DNA of 47,021 bases from an uncultured Oscillospiraceae bacterium. GTDB lineage: Bacteria; Bacillota; Clostridia; Oscillospirales; Oscillospiraceae. This document shows, one piece after another, positions 7,319-16,079 of the stretch (position 1 is the first letter of the stretch; each line of letters begins with the position of its first letter). The stretch lies in the NCBI GenBank assembly GCA_900754965.1, contig CAAEEO010000041.1:1-47021 (forward strand), read 5' to 3'. The notes beneath the pieces are model-generated. The model did not search any database, had not been told where the DNA came from, and was given only the letters and a program-made list of their open reading frames with translations. A program made the position numbers and the translations under genes.

Positions 7319-7981
7319 TCAAAAATCCGAGATGGTTTTCAAGCTCTCTTTGCGCTCTGCAAGCCATTGGGGAAACCGCTTCTTTTCCATGACAAAGATC
7401 TTGGTGCAGTCTTGCTCTCCCAGCTCTGTGGTATTATAGGCGTCGCATAGCAAACCGGTATCATCGGCCATCACAAAGGTGGACAACAGATCCAGCAACT
7501 GCTTTTCCTCCAGATTGTCATAATCACGCACCCGCCTGGTGGGAAGTGTTTGATCGTAAACTTGGGCAAAGCAGACAACACAATTCCGGTAATGGGGGAG
7601 AGGCTGTTCCTTTGCGTACTGCTCCAGAGCGAAATAGAGCGGGTCTAACAGGAACTCGGAACTTTGCCGTTGCCGGCGCTTCGGGAGAAGCCCGGGAAGG
7701 GTCACTTCCAGGACCCCGTTTTCATAGGCTATCGAGATGCCCTGCGCCACGCTGGCGGATTGGAGATACTCGCCCTTCTGGATGGAGGTGCTGGAATATA
7801 TCAAATGCCGCAGCCGGCAGGCGATCCGTTCCGCCCGAAGCGCAGCATCCGTAGAGAGAATTTCGTAATTGTCGGGATAGCGTTGGATGTCTGTTGTGTC
7901 CATCGCATACAGCGCATTACTCAAACGGGATATATCGTCAAGAATGCTCCCTATTCTGCGGGAAATCAGTTTTCGATCCAA
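7319..7981 (-). CDS. Element-encoded protein with RusA-like C-terminal motif
   Basis: A 220-residue protein starting at TTG (7981), ten bases after GGAGG and just behind the stop of the preceding gene. The N-terminal half is helical, followed by a segment reminiscent of small beta domains. The C-terminal part contains RVRDYDNLEEKQLLDLL and then MADDTGLLCD. This pattern, DxDN...K...D...DD, resembles the metal-binding core of RusA-type Holliday-junction resolvases, with one extra residue between the DxDN and the following Lys/Asp. It may correspond to an uncharacterised mobile-element family (possibly DUF6100; not checked). A nuclease role in element processing is inferred only. Confidence 0.5.
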   Translation of the reverse strand: MDRKLISRRIGSILDDISRLSNALYAMDTTDIQRYPDNYEILSTDAALRAERIACRLRHLIYSSTSIQKGEYLQSASVAQGISIAYENGVLEVTLPGLLPKRRQRQSSEFLLDPLYFALEQYAKEQPLPHYRNCVVCFAQVYDQTLPTRRVRDYDNLEEKQLLDLLSTFVMADDTGLLCDAYNTTELGEQDCTKIFVMEKKRFPQWLAERKESLKTISDF

Positions 7982-7984
7982 AAA

Positions 7985-8512
7985 TCATGTGCCTCCTGCT
8001 TTCTTGAAATACTGGGTTTGTCCATCTTGGGATACGGTGCAAAAACCGGATATGTCGGGACAGTCGATTTTGGCAATCTGTGTCGGAGAATCGACTACGA
8101 TGATGCGGCGGCTACCGCCCTTGTTGCCCCGTAGGGCATGACAGACTAACGCTTCCTGTCCATGGGCGACATAGGCGACTTCATACAGCTCCCCGTCGGC
8201 GAAAAAGACCAGTTTGACAGGGAACTCCGCAGGTGCATGATAATCAGCCTGCTGAATGAAATCCAAAAGGACCCACACCGCCTTGATAAGCGCCTGATCA
8301 GCTTTGGGCGAATAGCCGGCAGGAAAATATCCGCCGTTATCACTTTGGAAAATGCGGCCCTGCCTTTCCAGATGGGAAAGCAGGGCTTTCGCTGTTTCAG
8401 ACTTGCCAGGGTGAAAGCAAAGAAGCTGCTGCTGGCTGAGACCAGGATACATAGTCACCGTCCGTAGTAGCGTTGCAGCTTCGTTTCCATAGATTTCAGC
8501 CCTGGTCTTCAT
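7985..8512 (-). CDS. Conserved element protein (DUF5697-like)
   Basis: A 175-residue soluble protein. I placed the start at the ATG at 8512, which has GGAGGTGAG six bases upstream; a longer frame to 8698 would run into the VirB4 gene and a terminator. The N-terminus (EIYGNEAATLLRTVTMYPGLSQQQLLCFHPG, then LLSHLERQGRIF) resembles a winged helix, and the C-terminal half is alpha/beta. I associate it with the DUF5697 family found in clostridial conjugative elements, from memory. Function unknown; possibly regulatory. Confidence 0.55.
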   Translation of the reverse strand: MKTRAEIYGNEAATLLRTVTMYPGLSQQQLLCFHPGKSETAKALLSHLERQGRIFQSDNGGYFPAGYSPKADQALIKAVWVLLDFIQQADYHAPAEFPVKLVFFADGELYEVAYVAHGQEALVCHALRGNKGGSRRIIVVDSPTQIAKIDCPDISGFCTVSQDGQTQYFKKAGGT

Positions 8513-8549
8513 GAGCTCACCTCCTGTTTGTAAAAATAGATGACGTATA

Positions 8550-8612
8550 AAAGACGCCATCGGGGCGCCTTTCAAAAATAGTCGCTGAAAGGCGTCATCG
8601 CAGCGTCTATTT
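8550..8612 (-). terminator. Imperfect hairpin between virB4 and the next gene
   Basis: On the - strand AGACGC...GCCTTTCA pairs with TGAAAGGC...GCGTCT (pairs 8604-8609/8553-8558 and 8587-8594/8568-8575), followed by TTTTAT. It looks like a Rho-independent terminator or attenuator within the conjugation operon. The central part is mismatched, so strength is uncertain. Confidence 0.5.
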
Positions 8613-8645
8613 GGCGTGTTTTGAAGAAATGTAGGAGAACAAGGG

Positions 8646-11600
8646 TTATGCAGACTCCTGTTCACGGCGCTTGCGCTCCAGAATTTCACGAAGTTCACGC
8701 CGGTCGGTGGTAATCAGGTCTTTCTCAAGAGGGCTGGCCTTAAACTCAACCATGACATTGTTGTTGTTGGTCGAGATCAAGCCATTGCCACGCTCAAAAT
8801 GGGTGACCTCCATCGTTTCCGCATCGGACAGATGCAGGGTCTCCTGAACCCGTTCCGCTTCATCATCTTCCAGGTTAAGAATGATCTTTGTCTTGCTGTT
8901 GTTGATGATACCTTTGCCAAAGCGACCTTCATCCAGATTGAAGAAATCGTTGAGGTCTTGGCTCGCGAAGACCGCCGAGCCTCCATACCCACGTATCGTT
9001 TTTGCAATCTCCAAGAGGAAATCGCCGGCCAGTCGTGTGCCTGTGGCGCCGGCGCCGGAAAGGAGCTGCCAGCATTCATCGATGAAGATGGTTTTTTCTT
9101 CTGTGCGGTCGGCCTTTGCCCGGTCCCACACGAAATCAAGCGTCACAAACATACCTACAGTCAGCAGATCGCCGGTGAGCGAGGAAATGTCCAGCACGGT
9201 ATATTTGTTATCCAGACTTACATTGGTCTGCTTGTTAAATGTACTGGCCGAACCGTGAACCAGACGGTTGAGAATATGAGCCATGCGGGTAGTTTCCGGC
9301 GCAGCTTTCAGAATCTCATGCAGGTCGCCCAGCACCGGCATTTCCCGGTACTGACCCGGATTGGCCGGGTCATCCAGTGAAGCGTTATCATGCGTAATGC
9401 CCTTTGTGTTGTAAGTGCGGATCAACGCTTCGTCCAAAAGCTGACGCTCTTCATGGCTCATATCGGGAATGAGCAGGCTGAAAAAGATGTGCAGCTGCTG
9501 GATTTTTGCCGCCAATTCAGAAAGCTGGATTCCGGGGCCGTCCAGGAGTTCATTGACAGACCGATCAACCTTGCGGATCTCCATAACATTGATGCAGTGA
9601 GGGCTTGCCGGGGAGATTTGGATAAACTCGCCGCCCACATTTGCACAGGCGCGGTGAAACTCGTGCCCCTTCAAGGGAGCGACGATGAAAATAGGGATAT
9701 TTTTACGCCGCATTCTTAACGCCATGAGCTGCATTGTGAAGGTTTTGCCTGCGCCGCTGGTACCTAAAATCGAAATGTTGGCATTTTTGTAAATCGCAGA
9801 ATTGAAAATATCCACGATGATGAGGGAACTGTTGTACTTGTTGACCCCCAAAAGGATGCCGTTGTCGTCACACATCTCAAAGGAAGTGAAGGGGTAGCAG
9901 CTTGCGGCGCCGCCAGTCAGCAGGTTGCGCTTGCCACGCTCAAAAAGTCCTTTCTCCATGGATACCAGCGGGAGCGCGGAGAGAAATGCCTGTTCCTCAC
10001 GAAAATGGCAGGAACGGACATCCATATCCTGCGAAAGCAGAAGCTTTTTCATCTCGCTGACCTTCCATTCCAAATCTTCCTCAGTAGGGGCAGTAACGGT
10101 AATCAACAGATTCAGATAGTAGAAGTCCTCGTTGTTGGCAAGACCTTCCTTCAGAAAATAGCCGCTTCGGATGGCGCCGTCGATGTCGTCAAAATCAGTG
10201 TTGGTGTCGCTCGCGTCCTTGATTTTGGAACGATTGATGCGGAGCTGCTGGCCTACCCGCTGGATGATGCGCTCTTTGGGCTGCCTGGAAAGGAACATGT
10301 CCATGTCGATGCCGTCGCCGGCGTTGACGATTAAACTCAGCCATCCGGCGGGAACCTGCGTCTTATAACCATCCGACGGAATCAGCAAATAGGCGTAGTA
10401 CAGCCCGTCTATGCACAGATAGCGCCCATGAGAAAAATCAATACTCTTGGGAGCGGCAAACTCGGCTGCAGGGATATGGTCAATCTCGCTTTCCCGGCCT
10501 TTTGCCGCATACTGTGCAACAACCTCCTGTGCCCGGAGTGCCAGCGGTTTGATGGCGCTCTCATTTCGGCAGAGGAGATTATAAAGAACATCAACCGTAA
10601 ATTCGTCCTCGTTTTCGGGGATAATCACTTCATTACCGCATTGCCGGAGGTAATTGGATGCAGTATGTACGGCGCTTTGCAGGGATTGAATAGCTTCCTC
10701 TTCCTGTTCCGAACGCCGGGTGTTGTTCCAGGGCTCATACTCAAAAATCAGGAAAAAGCGCCGTGTGACAGCTTCCCGGGCGCCGATCTGCTGCACAAAG
10801 CTCAGATAGTCTTCCTGCATCAAACGGCACTGCTCATTTTTCTCCTGAGCCATCTCCCTGCGTACTGTGTCCAAATGACGGTTGATGTCCGCCCGACGGG
10901 TCAGCACCTTGATCTGCAGCTTGACGGGAGAGATTTTCAGATACGACACAAAAGAGTAGATGATATTGCGCTGCTCTCTCGCGCTGCGGAGCATAAAGTT
11001 GATGGGAACCACCTCGACCACCTTGACATACCGGTGGTCTTTGGTGTAGATGATGCCGTTCTGGATCTTTTCGATGGGAAGATAGTCTGCCACCGGATTC
11101 AGGCAGGCGGGCGGCTGCTCTTTGATATGAGCGGGGCGCTTGGGCGGACGTGCCTTCTCCTTACGCTTGTTGGGTTTTTTCTTCGCTTTTTTGGACGAAA
11201 GTTCTTTCTTCGGCTTTTTCTTGGGCCGGAGCTTCTCACGAATCTCGTAACTGCGAACCTCGTCAAACTCAGCTGGAAAATCCGATTCACCGGAACGCCT
11301 GCGCTTCGGAGGCCGAGACTCCTTTTCTTTCGGAGCCCTCTGCTTGAGATGTCTGCCGGGGCGTTTCATAGGGGGCGCTTGCTCATTCGGCTGCTGACCA
11401 TCGCCGCCGACGATGCGGCGATTCCGCAGATATTTCAAAAAGATAATCAGAAATTCCGACAAACTCTCGCCAGAAATGCCGATCAATGCGACCAGAGCCG
11501 CAGGAAGGGCGGTCAGGCACAAAATGATAATACGGGTCGTCAACCCGAAAGGAACAAACATGAAGACCGGCACCCCGATGGCAAAAGCCAGGATACCGGC

Positions 11601-11702
11601 CTCAATAACATTCCGCGCACGGAACATACCGCCGAAAAATGTGCCTGATTCAATGAAATTCGGCGGTATGATATAAATATCATGGTCGTTTTTGTTGCTC
11701 AT
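8646..11702 (-). CDS. PrgI-VirB4 fusion, T4SS ATPase
   Basis: A 1018-residue protein that powers assembly of the conjugation channel. Residues of about 1-95 match the small membrane protein PrgI, with two hydrophobic segments (AGILAFAIGVPVFMFVPFG and a following one). A very basic linker (KKKPKKELSSKKAKKKPNKR) joins it to VirB4 from about residue 200. The ATPase domain has Walker A LGTSGAGKT near residue 650, Walker B KTIFIDECWQLL, and a later ASQDLNDFF region typical of VirB4/TraE proteins. PrgI and VirB4 are usually separate neighbouring genes in Gram-positive elements, so the fusion is worth noting. The protein acts at the inner face of the membrane. GAGGT precedes the ATG. Confidence 0.9.
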   Translation of the reverse strand: MSNKNDHDIYIIPPNFIESGTFFGGMFRARNVIEAGILAFAIGVPVFMFVPFGLTTRIIILCLTALPAALVALIGISGESLSEFLIIFLKYLRNRRIVGGDGQQPNEQAPPMKRPGRHLKQRAPKEKESRPPKRRRSGESDFPAEFDEVRSYEIREKLRPKKKPKKELSSKKAKKKPNKRKEKARPPKRPAHIKEQPPACLNPVADYLPIEKIQNGIIYTKDHRYVKVVEVVPINFMLRSAREQRNIIYSFVSYLKISPVKLQIKVLTRRADINRHLDTVRREMAQEKNEQCRLMQEDYLSFVQQIGAREAVTRRFFLIFEYEPWNNTRRSEQEEEAIQSLQSAVHTASNYLRQCGNEVIIPENEDEFTVDVLYNLLCRNESAIKPLALRAQEVVAQYAAKGRESEIDHIPAAEFAAPKSIDFSHGRYLCIDGLYYAYLLIPSDGYKTQVPAGWLSLIVNAGDGIDMDMFLSRQPKERIIQRVGQQLRINRSKIKDASDTNTDFDDIDGAIRSGYFLKEGLANNEDFYYLNLLITVTAPTEEDLEWKVSEMKKLLLSQDMDVRSCHFREEQAFLSALPLVSMEKGLFERGKRNLLTGGAASCYPFTSFEMCDDNGILLGVNKYNSSLIIVDIFNSAIYKNANISILGTSGAGKTFTMQLMALRMRRKNIPIFIVAPLKGHEFHRACANVGGEFIQISPASPHCINVMEIRKVDRSVNELLDGPGIQLSELAAKIQQLHIFFSLLIPDMSHEERQLLDEALIRTYNTKGITHDNASLDDPANPGQYREMPVLGDLHEILKAAPETTRMAHILNRLVHGSASTFNKQTNVSLDNKYTVLDISSLTGDLLTVGMFVTLDFVWDRAKADRTEEKTIFIDECWQLLSGAGATGTRLAGDFLLEIAKTIRGYGGSAVFASQDLNDFFNLDEGRFGKGIINNSKTKIILNLEDDEAERVQETLHLSDAETMEVTHFERGNGLISTNNNNVMVEFKASPLEKDLITTDRRELREILERKRREQESA

Positions 11703-11732
11703 ACATACCTCATTTCCGTAACCGAAGGAAGG

Positions 11733-13109
11733 TCAACCGATAATCCAGAACGGACCGCCGGCGCCTGCACGATGGCTGGCCTCGTTTAAGATAATGGACA
11801 GATCCCAAAGTTGCTCACTGCGCTTATAGCTGGCCGGGTCTGCCACCATGATTTGACCGTCTTTTACGCCTCGGAGAACGATGAAATGGCCGGAAGAAGT
11901 GAAATGCCCTTCAGCCATGATTGCCACAACCAGCTTTCCCTCGGAAAGAGCATCGACGATGCGTTGCGGCTCGGATGTCGTACAGCCGGATACCGGCAGT
12001 CCCCAGACCTCCGCTGCGGCAGGAATCAGGGCGTGATAGGAGCCGCTGTTGTCACACCAGTATCCATTTTCATAGGACCACTGCGCCATCTCCACGGGAT
12101 CAACCGTATCGTCCGTAAGGGAAGACACTACGATTGCCATGCTGGTCGGCCCGCAGCCGTAGCCGCCAATGTTGTCAGTTCCGTAAGGCTGGCTGGCATA
12201 GCGTTCATCCAGCTGGTTATAGTACACCACCGGTGTCACACCATCGGTAAAGGTTACATCCCCAAGAGAGGGGATGCTGTTTCCGGTCCACTCCGTCATG
12301 TTCTGGAGCAACCCATCACCCAAAAAGGTGCTTAGGTTAGAAGCGTAGTCAGAGGCAAGTTCCTTTTGCTCATCCGTGAGTGCGAAAACATGGTCCGCAA
12401 GATAGGATTCACCGTTATACCGGATCGTGTAAATGATCCATGTTTCGGTAGTGGTGGTTTCCTCGCCGGTTTCCGGGTCCTCGGTAGTAACCTCACGGGA
12501 TTCCTGGACGCTGGTGTAGGAATACAGGTGTTCCTTATTATCCCGGAGAACAGCGGCCAAATCATCCAGTGAAATGCTTTCAAAATCCTCATCCCGGGCC
12601 GCACAATACTGAGAGATGATGAGATTGGCATTGAAAACAGGGCCGGAGGAATAGGAATTCTTGATCTCCATGTGGTCAGCACCAGACGAAGCAAAATCTT
12701 CCTCGATCCGGGCCATCACATCATCCAGCGCCTCGCCCAGAATGGAATTGATGGTGAATGTGATGTCATTGGCGTTTTCCACGATAGCTGTCTCGCTGTT
12801 GAGGACAGGGGCTTCGGAATCTGCCGGAGAAAAGGCGTTAACCAGACCTCCAAAGATAAGCCCCGGGAGCATCAGGATAAACAGTACCGGGAGCAAAAGC
12901 AGAATGATAATGACGGCAATGATCTTGCCGATGTGCTTGCGTCCGGCCCAAACGGCCCCGGCCACGGCACCATACGGGCCGCCGGCGGCGGCTCCTTTTG
13001 CGGCACCGGAAATTGCCTTGCCTGCCTTAATGGCGCCTTTTATCGTGTGGGCGGCGGATGCTCCGGTTTCCACAGCGTCGGCAAGACCAGTCTTTTTTTC
13101 TTCATCCAT
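11733..13109 (-). CDS. Membrane-anchored C39-like peptidase of the T4SS
   Basis: A 458-residue protein whose ATG directly follows the stop of the upstream gene. Residues 1-55 form a Gly/Ala-rich cytoplasmic part. A strong membrane helix follows (about 60-88, KIIAVIIILLLLPVLFILML). The extracellular region has a middle domain and a C-terminal papain-like C39 peptidase domain with Cys in GYGCGPTS (near 318), His in SSGHFIVL and Asp in VADPAS, the catalytic triad. T4SS modules of Gram-positive bacteria carry VirB1-like wall hydrolases at this place, usually NlpC/P60 or CHAP type. A C39-like enzyme could open peptidoglycan or process a channel protein. Substrate unknown. Confidence 0.75.
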   Translation of the reverse strand: MDEEKKTGLADAVETGASAAHTIKGAIKAGKAISGAAKGAAAGGPYGAVAGAVWAGRKHIGKIIAVIIILLLLPVLFILMLPGLIFGGLVNAFSPADSEAPVLNSETAIVENANDITFTINSILGEALDDVMARIEEDFASSGADHMEIKNSYSSGPVFNANLIISQYCAARDEDFESISLDDLAAVLRDNKEHLYSYTSVQESREVTTEDPETGEETTTTETWIIYTIRYNGESYLADHVFALTDEQKELASDYASNLSTFLGDGLLQNMTEWTGNSIPSLGDVTFTDGVTPVVYYNQLDERYASQPYGTDNIGGYGCGPTSMAIVVSSLTDDTVDPVEMAQWSYENGYWCDNSGSYHALIPAAAEVWGLPVSGCTTSEPQRIVDALSEGKLVVAIMAEGHFTSSGHFIVLRGVKDGQIMVADPASYKRSEQLWDLSIILNEASHRAGAGGPFWIIG

Positions 13110-14102
13110 TTAGAGCCTGTCCTTTCTGCGGGGAGTGGGGGGCAGCTTTTTGACGATTGACTCGTTGTAGGCTATCGAACCATCCGGCGCCATGTAGGGG
13201 GATTTCTCTACAGTGTCAACAGCGTATTGCTTATACCATGCCGCACCGTCGGCGGAATGAACCGTTGTGTATTGGCCCTCGGGTGCAACATACTGATCTG
13301 CATGATACATTCCGAAAGCGATACCCTCCGGATGCTCGGCGGTAACTTCGGTGCCTGTGATACGCCCGCCGCCGATCTCAACATTCTGGTATTGGGGAAT
13401 GTTTTCAGCGCCAGCTTCCAAAGCAGCGTGCCCCATGTAAGAGTGAAGAGCGTCAACAGCTTTCTCACCGGAAATTGTACCCATCTGGGTGATGTTCCCG
13501 GTGGCAACAGAACCGATCACATTGTTGGCGAAATTGCCGCCCTTGCTGACGGACGAAGTATAGATGTGGCCGCCGATACCCCCCGCAGCACCGCCTACGA
13601 GACCACCAAGGCCGGAGGCTTTTGTTTCTGAGGGAGTTGTCGCTGTTTTTACCGCATTGTTCGTGACCTTCCGGCCAATTACCCCGGCCAGACCGCCGCT
13701 GGCAAAGCCGGCACCAAAGCCGCCGCCCTTACCACCACCGCCTGCATTCACATGGGTGGAATTGCTGCTGTGCCCACCGCCGAAATGGTGGCTGGAAAAG
13801 CTCTTGAATCCACTGAAGCCCCGGGCGGCTATCATGGCTTCCGCCAACATACTGCCGCCGGTGTGGCCTACATTGACTCCCAGACTTGCCATGAAGGAGT
13901 CGATTTTCTGTGATACTTTGAGAAAACCAATCGCACACATGAACCAAATCAGGACATTGCCGGATACTGCTTCTTTGCCTACGGCATCTACCTGCGCCTG
14001 CACTTCTTCCTCCGTAACGGCGGCAAAAGCGGGTTGGCAGCATAGACAGGCAAGAAGCCCGACCATGAGCGCAAGAAACAGAATTCTTCTGAGTTTTTTC
14101 AT
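13110..14102 (-). CDS. Gly-rich exported conjugation protein
   Basis: A 330-residue protein. The start at 14102 (MKKLRRILFLALM) is supported by AAGGAGG six to seven bases upstream and by a signal peptide ending near CCQPAFAAVT; a longer frame to 14222 would overlap the upstream gene. After the signal come a second hydrophobic stretch (VLIWFMCAIGFLKVSQ) and a long region rich in Gly, Ala, Ser and His (GGGGKGGGFGAGFASGGLAG). Similar proteins lie next to VirB6 in clostridial conjugative elements and may be part of the envelope-spanning channel. The C-terminal 100 residues are more ordered (GEKAVDALHSYMGHAALEAG). Exact role unknown. Confidence 0.6.
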   Translation of the reverse strand: MKKLRRILFLALMVGLLACLCCQPAFAAVTEEEVQAQVDAVGKEAVSGNVLIWFMCAIGFLKVSQKIDSFMASLGVNVGHTGGSMLAEAMIAARGFSGFKSFSSHHFGGGHSSNSTHVNAGGGGKGGGFGAGFASGGLAGVIGRKVTNNAVKTATTPSETKASGLGGLVGGAAGGIGGHIYTSSVSKGGNFANNVIGSVATGNITQMGTISGEKAVDALHSYMGHAALEAGAENIPQYQNVEIGGGRITGTEVTAEHPEGIAFGMYHADQYVAPEGQYTTVHSADGAAWYKQYAVDTVEKSPYMAPDGSIAYNESIVKKLPPTPRRKDRL

Positions 14103-14113
14103 TACGCCCCTCC

Positions 14114-14824
14114 TTAAAGCGAAAGCGGGTTGGAGATAAACGAACCAACCATGCTCGTAAATAGGCGCAGGCACCAGGCGTTCATAAGCAGCAGAAAAAT
14201 CTGCCCGCCCAGCATCCGACACCAGGATTTCCAGATGTTTGATGTGGTTTGGCTTGCCCCCATCGCAAAAGCGACTGGTGCAGTATAGACCAGCACACCA
14301 AGCAATACATATCGTTCCGCTGCTTCAAGCAGCAGTTTCAGATAGTTCCATGCCAAAATGACGACCAGAATCAAAGTGATCAAGGCCACGGCTCCATTGG
14401 CACATACACCGATGATCACCAGCATCACCGAATTGAAATCAGCAAAGCTGAGGGGCGGCAGTTCCGAATCCATGATCCAGCGGTACGGGGTGCCGCCGAT
14501 GGTCAGTATTGTGTTGATGATCTCGTCTGAAAAAAGTGCCAGCAGAATGAAGAGAACCGAGCGGATGCTCAGCTTCACAGGATCTTCTGCCTCGATACCG
14601 GCGCTCAGACCAAAATTCTTAAACAGCTGCCATACCCAGTTGAGCAAAATCAGACCGACAGCCAGAGCTACAAAAATCCCGTACATCGTCTCTGCGGCGG
14701 GGAAATAGCGCAGAAAAACGGTCATGTCACAACCAAGCGCGCCCAAAACCGAAGTAGTCACAAGGTCGAGACCTGCCATGATCTGCTCTGCAATCCATTC
14801 AACGATGCCATCCAGGATACCCAT
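14114..14824 (-). CDS. VirB6/TrbL-like polytopic membrane protein
   Basis: A 236-residue very hydrophobic protein with about five to six membrane segments, and a conserved-looking loop (TPYRWIMDSELPPLSF). The end (SWCRMLGGQIFLLLMNAW, then LRLFTSMVG) matches TrbL/VirB6-type proteins of Gram-positive conjugation systems, which form the inner membrane part of the DNA channel. AAGGAGG lies eight bases before the ATG. It sits between the pilin-like gene and the Gly-rich exported protein, the normal order for this module. Confidence 0.78.
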   Translation of the reverse strand: MGILDGIVEWIAEQIMAGLDLVTTSVLGALGCDMTVFLRYFPAAETMYGIFVALAVGLILLNWVWQLFKNFGLSAGIEAEDPVKLSIRSVLFILLALFSDEIINTILTIGGTPYRWIMDSELPPLSFADFNSVMLVIIGVCANGAVALITLILVVILAWNYLKLLLEAAERYVLLGVLVYTAPVAFAMGASQTTSNIWKSWCRMLGGQIFLLLMNAWCLRLFTSMVGSFISNPLSL

Positions 14825-14863
14825 AAATTACGCCTCCTTCCAGCGGGTGTAGAGTTGTCTCTG

Positions 14864-15262
14864 TCATCCAGCCCACTGACCGCCGGCAAACAGAGGCGTC
14901 ACATAAGCCATGATAAAGCCCAATCCGTTGAGGATCGCCCAGGTGATACAGATGCGCTTCAGCCAAGCACGGCTTTCATCGACAGTTCGACCGGAGCGGG
15001 AGAAGTTCATCAGCAGCAGGGCGACCGAGGCGGTCACGATGGCTGCAATGGTGGAAATGGCGACGATCTGCGTGTAGACATCCTGCATGATCTCTTTGGC
15101 TTTAGACCAAACATCGGTTGCAGCGAAGGCCGGCTGACAGAAAACCAGCGACATCGTGACACAGAAAAAAGCCATGTAGGCGAGTTTGGCAGCGGAAAAA
15201 TGATGCTGAGGCGTGCGGTCGGCATCTTTCCGCTTCGGCTGGGGAAGTTTCAGTTTCTTCAA
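14864..15262 (-). CDS. VirB2/TrbC-like pilin subunit
   Basis: A 132-residue protein starting at TTG (15262), ten bases after GGAGG; the frame upstream has no better start and includes a terminator. A basic N-terminus (KKLKLPQPKRKDADR) is followed by a signal sequence ending in CQPAFAATDVW. Then come two hydrophobic segments separated by a basic loop (NFSRSGRTVDESRAWLKR). Small size, signal peptide and two helices are the hallmarks of VirB2/TrbC-type pilins. The C-terminus ends in GGQWAG. It lies directly before the VirB6-like gene. Confidence 0.72.
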   Translation of the reverse strand: MKKLKLPQPKRKDADRTPQHHFSAAKLAYMAFFCVTMSLVFCQPAFAATDVWSKAKEIMQDVYTQIVAISTIAAIVTASVALLLMNFSRSGRTVDESRAWLKRICITWAILNGLGFIMAYVTPLFAGGQWAG

Positions 15263-15309
15263 TGTTTGAGGACCTCCAATCCAAATGTGATGATCGTTGC
15301 TCAAAAGCA

Positions 15310-15346
15310 AAGAACAAGCCCGCACCTGATTTGCAGATGCGGGCTT
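15310..15346 (-). terminator. Hairpin upstream of the pilin gene
   Basis: AAGCCCGCA (15316-15324) pairs with TGCGGGCTT (15338-15346). On the - strand a T-rich run (TGTTCTTTGCTTTTG) follows. It lies between the ArpU-like gene and the VirB2-like gene, so it probably ends or attenuates transcription of the two upstream genes. The rest of 15263-15515 shows no gene. Confidence 0.6.
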
Positions 15347-15515
15347 ATTCCCGGGCCGGACGGCCGTTTGGACAGAAAAAAAGCACCTCGGAAAAAGGCG
15401 CTGTTCTCTGTCCGTATTCGGTTTTGGGTGCAAGTTTGAGCATATTCAGTCTAACACATTGAGATTTACGCCTCAAGGGCAGAAACGCGCCAATTATTTT
15501 CCCGATATGTGCCAA

Positions 15516-16067
15516 TTATTTGCCCTGCTTGTTTTCGCCGGCCTTCAAGTCTGGGAAAAATTGCTCCAGCACATCCAGACTGTCCTTGGAGGTATATCCC
15601 CACAGCACGGAACTGAGGGCTTCAATGGCCTCCCGCCGCTTACGGTAATAGGTGCGGAAGGAAATATCCCGGATATGAGGGCGCAGGTTCTCGATGATCT
15701 CCTCCACATTTTTCAGCTGCTGGGGGGAGAGGAAAGAGTAGTACAGAAGCCAGTAGTATGCTTCACCGTTCTTGTGCTTGGTGCGGAGCAGATTGACTGC
15801 CGAATCCAGCAATTTCAGCATTTTGTGGCTGCGCTCAATGCACTTGGCGTGATGCTCAATATCGCTGCCCGCCAGATCGGCGCCGGCCAGGTAGACAGAA
15901 TCCAGAAAATCCTCGATGGAAGTGCCATACTCGATCTCAAATTTTGTCCGGACATGCTGAACAGACAGCTCCAGGCTCCATACCACATCACGGTATTTTT
16001 TCAGCAGCTTCCAGGTGTCGTGGTACAACGGGTTTTCAGCAACATTCTTTTCGTCAAATTTCTTCAT
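15516..16067 (-). CDS. ArpU/RinA-like regulatory protein
   Basis: A 183-residue mostly helical protein. The C-terminal segment SFRTYYRKRREAIEALSSVL, followed by WGYTS, closely resembles the helix-turn-helix end of ArpU/RinA-type phage late-gene regulators, which are related to sigma-70 region 4. The preceding EAYYWLLYYSFLS part fits the same fold. It sits just downstream of an HTH protein and upstream of the transfer genes, so it may activate the T4SS operon. The family call is by eye and the regulatory role is inferred. Confidence 0.5.
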   Translation of the reverse strand: MKKFDEKNVAENPLYHDTWKLLKKYRDVVWSLELSVQHVRTKFEIEYGTSIEDFLDSVYLAGADLAGSDIEHHAKCIERSHKMLKLLDSAVNLLRTKHKNGEAYYWLLYYSFLSPQQLKNVEEIIENLRPHIRDISFRTYYRKRREAIEALSSVLWGYTSKDSLDVLEQFFPDLKAGENKQGK

Positions 16068-16079
16068 GGTTATGCCTCC

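Noticed and set aside
8513..8698. N-terminal extension of the DUF5697-like gene
   Set aside because: It would overlap the VirB4 gene and a terminator; the ATG at 8512 has an ideal GGAGGTGAG.
10428..11648. + strand open frame of 406 codons opposite the PrgI-VirB4 gene
   Set aside because: Antisense to a clear ATPase gene; low-complexity translation mirrors the Lys/Arg linker.
14103..14222. N-terminal extension of the Gly-rich exported protein
   Set aside because: It would hide the signal peptide and overlap the VirB6-like gene; the ATG at 14102 has AAGGAGG.
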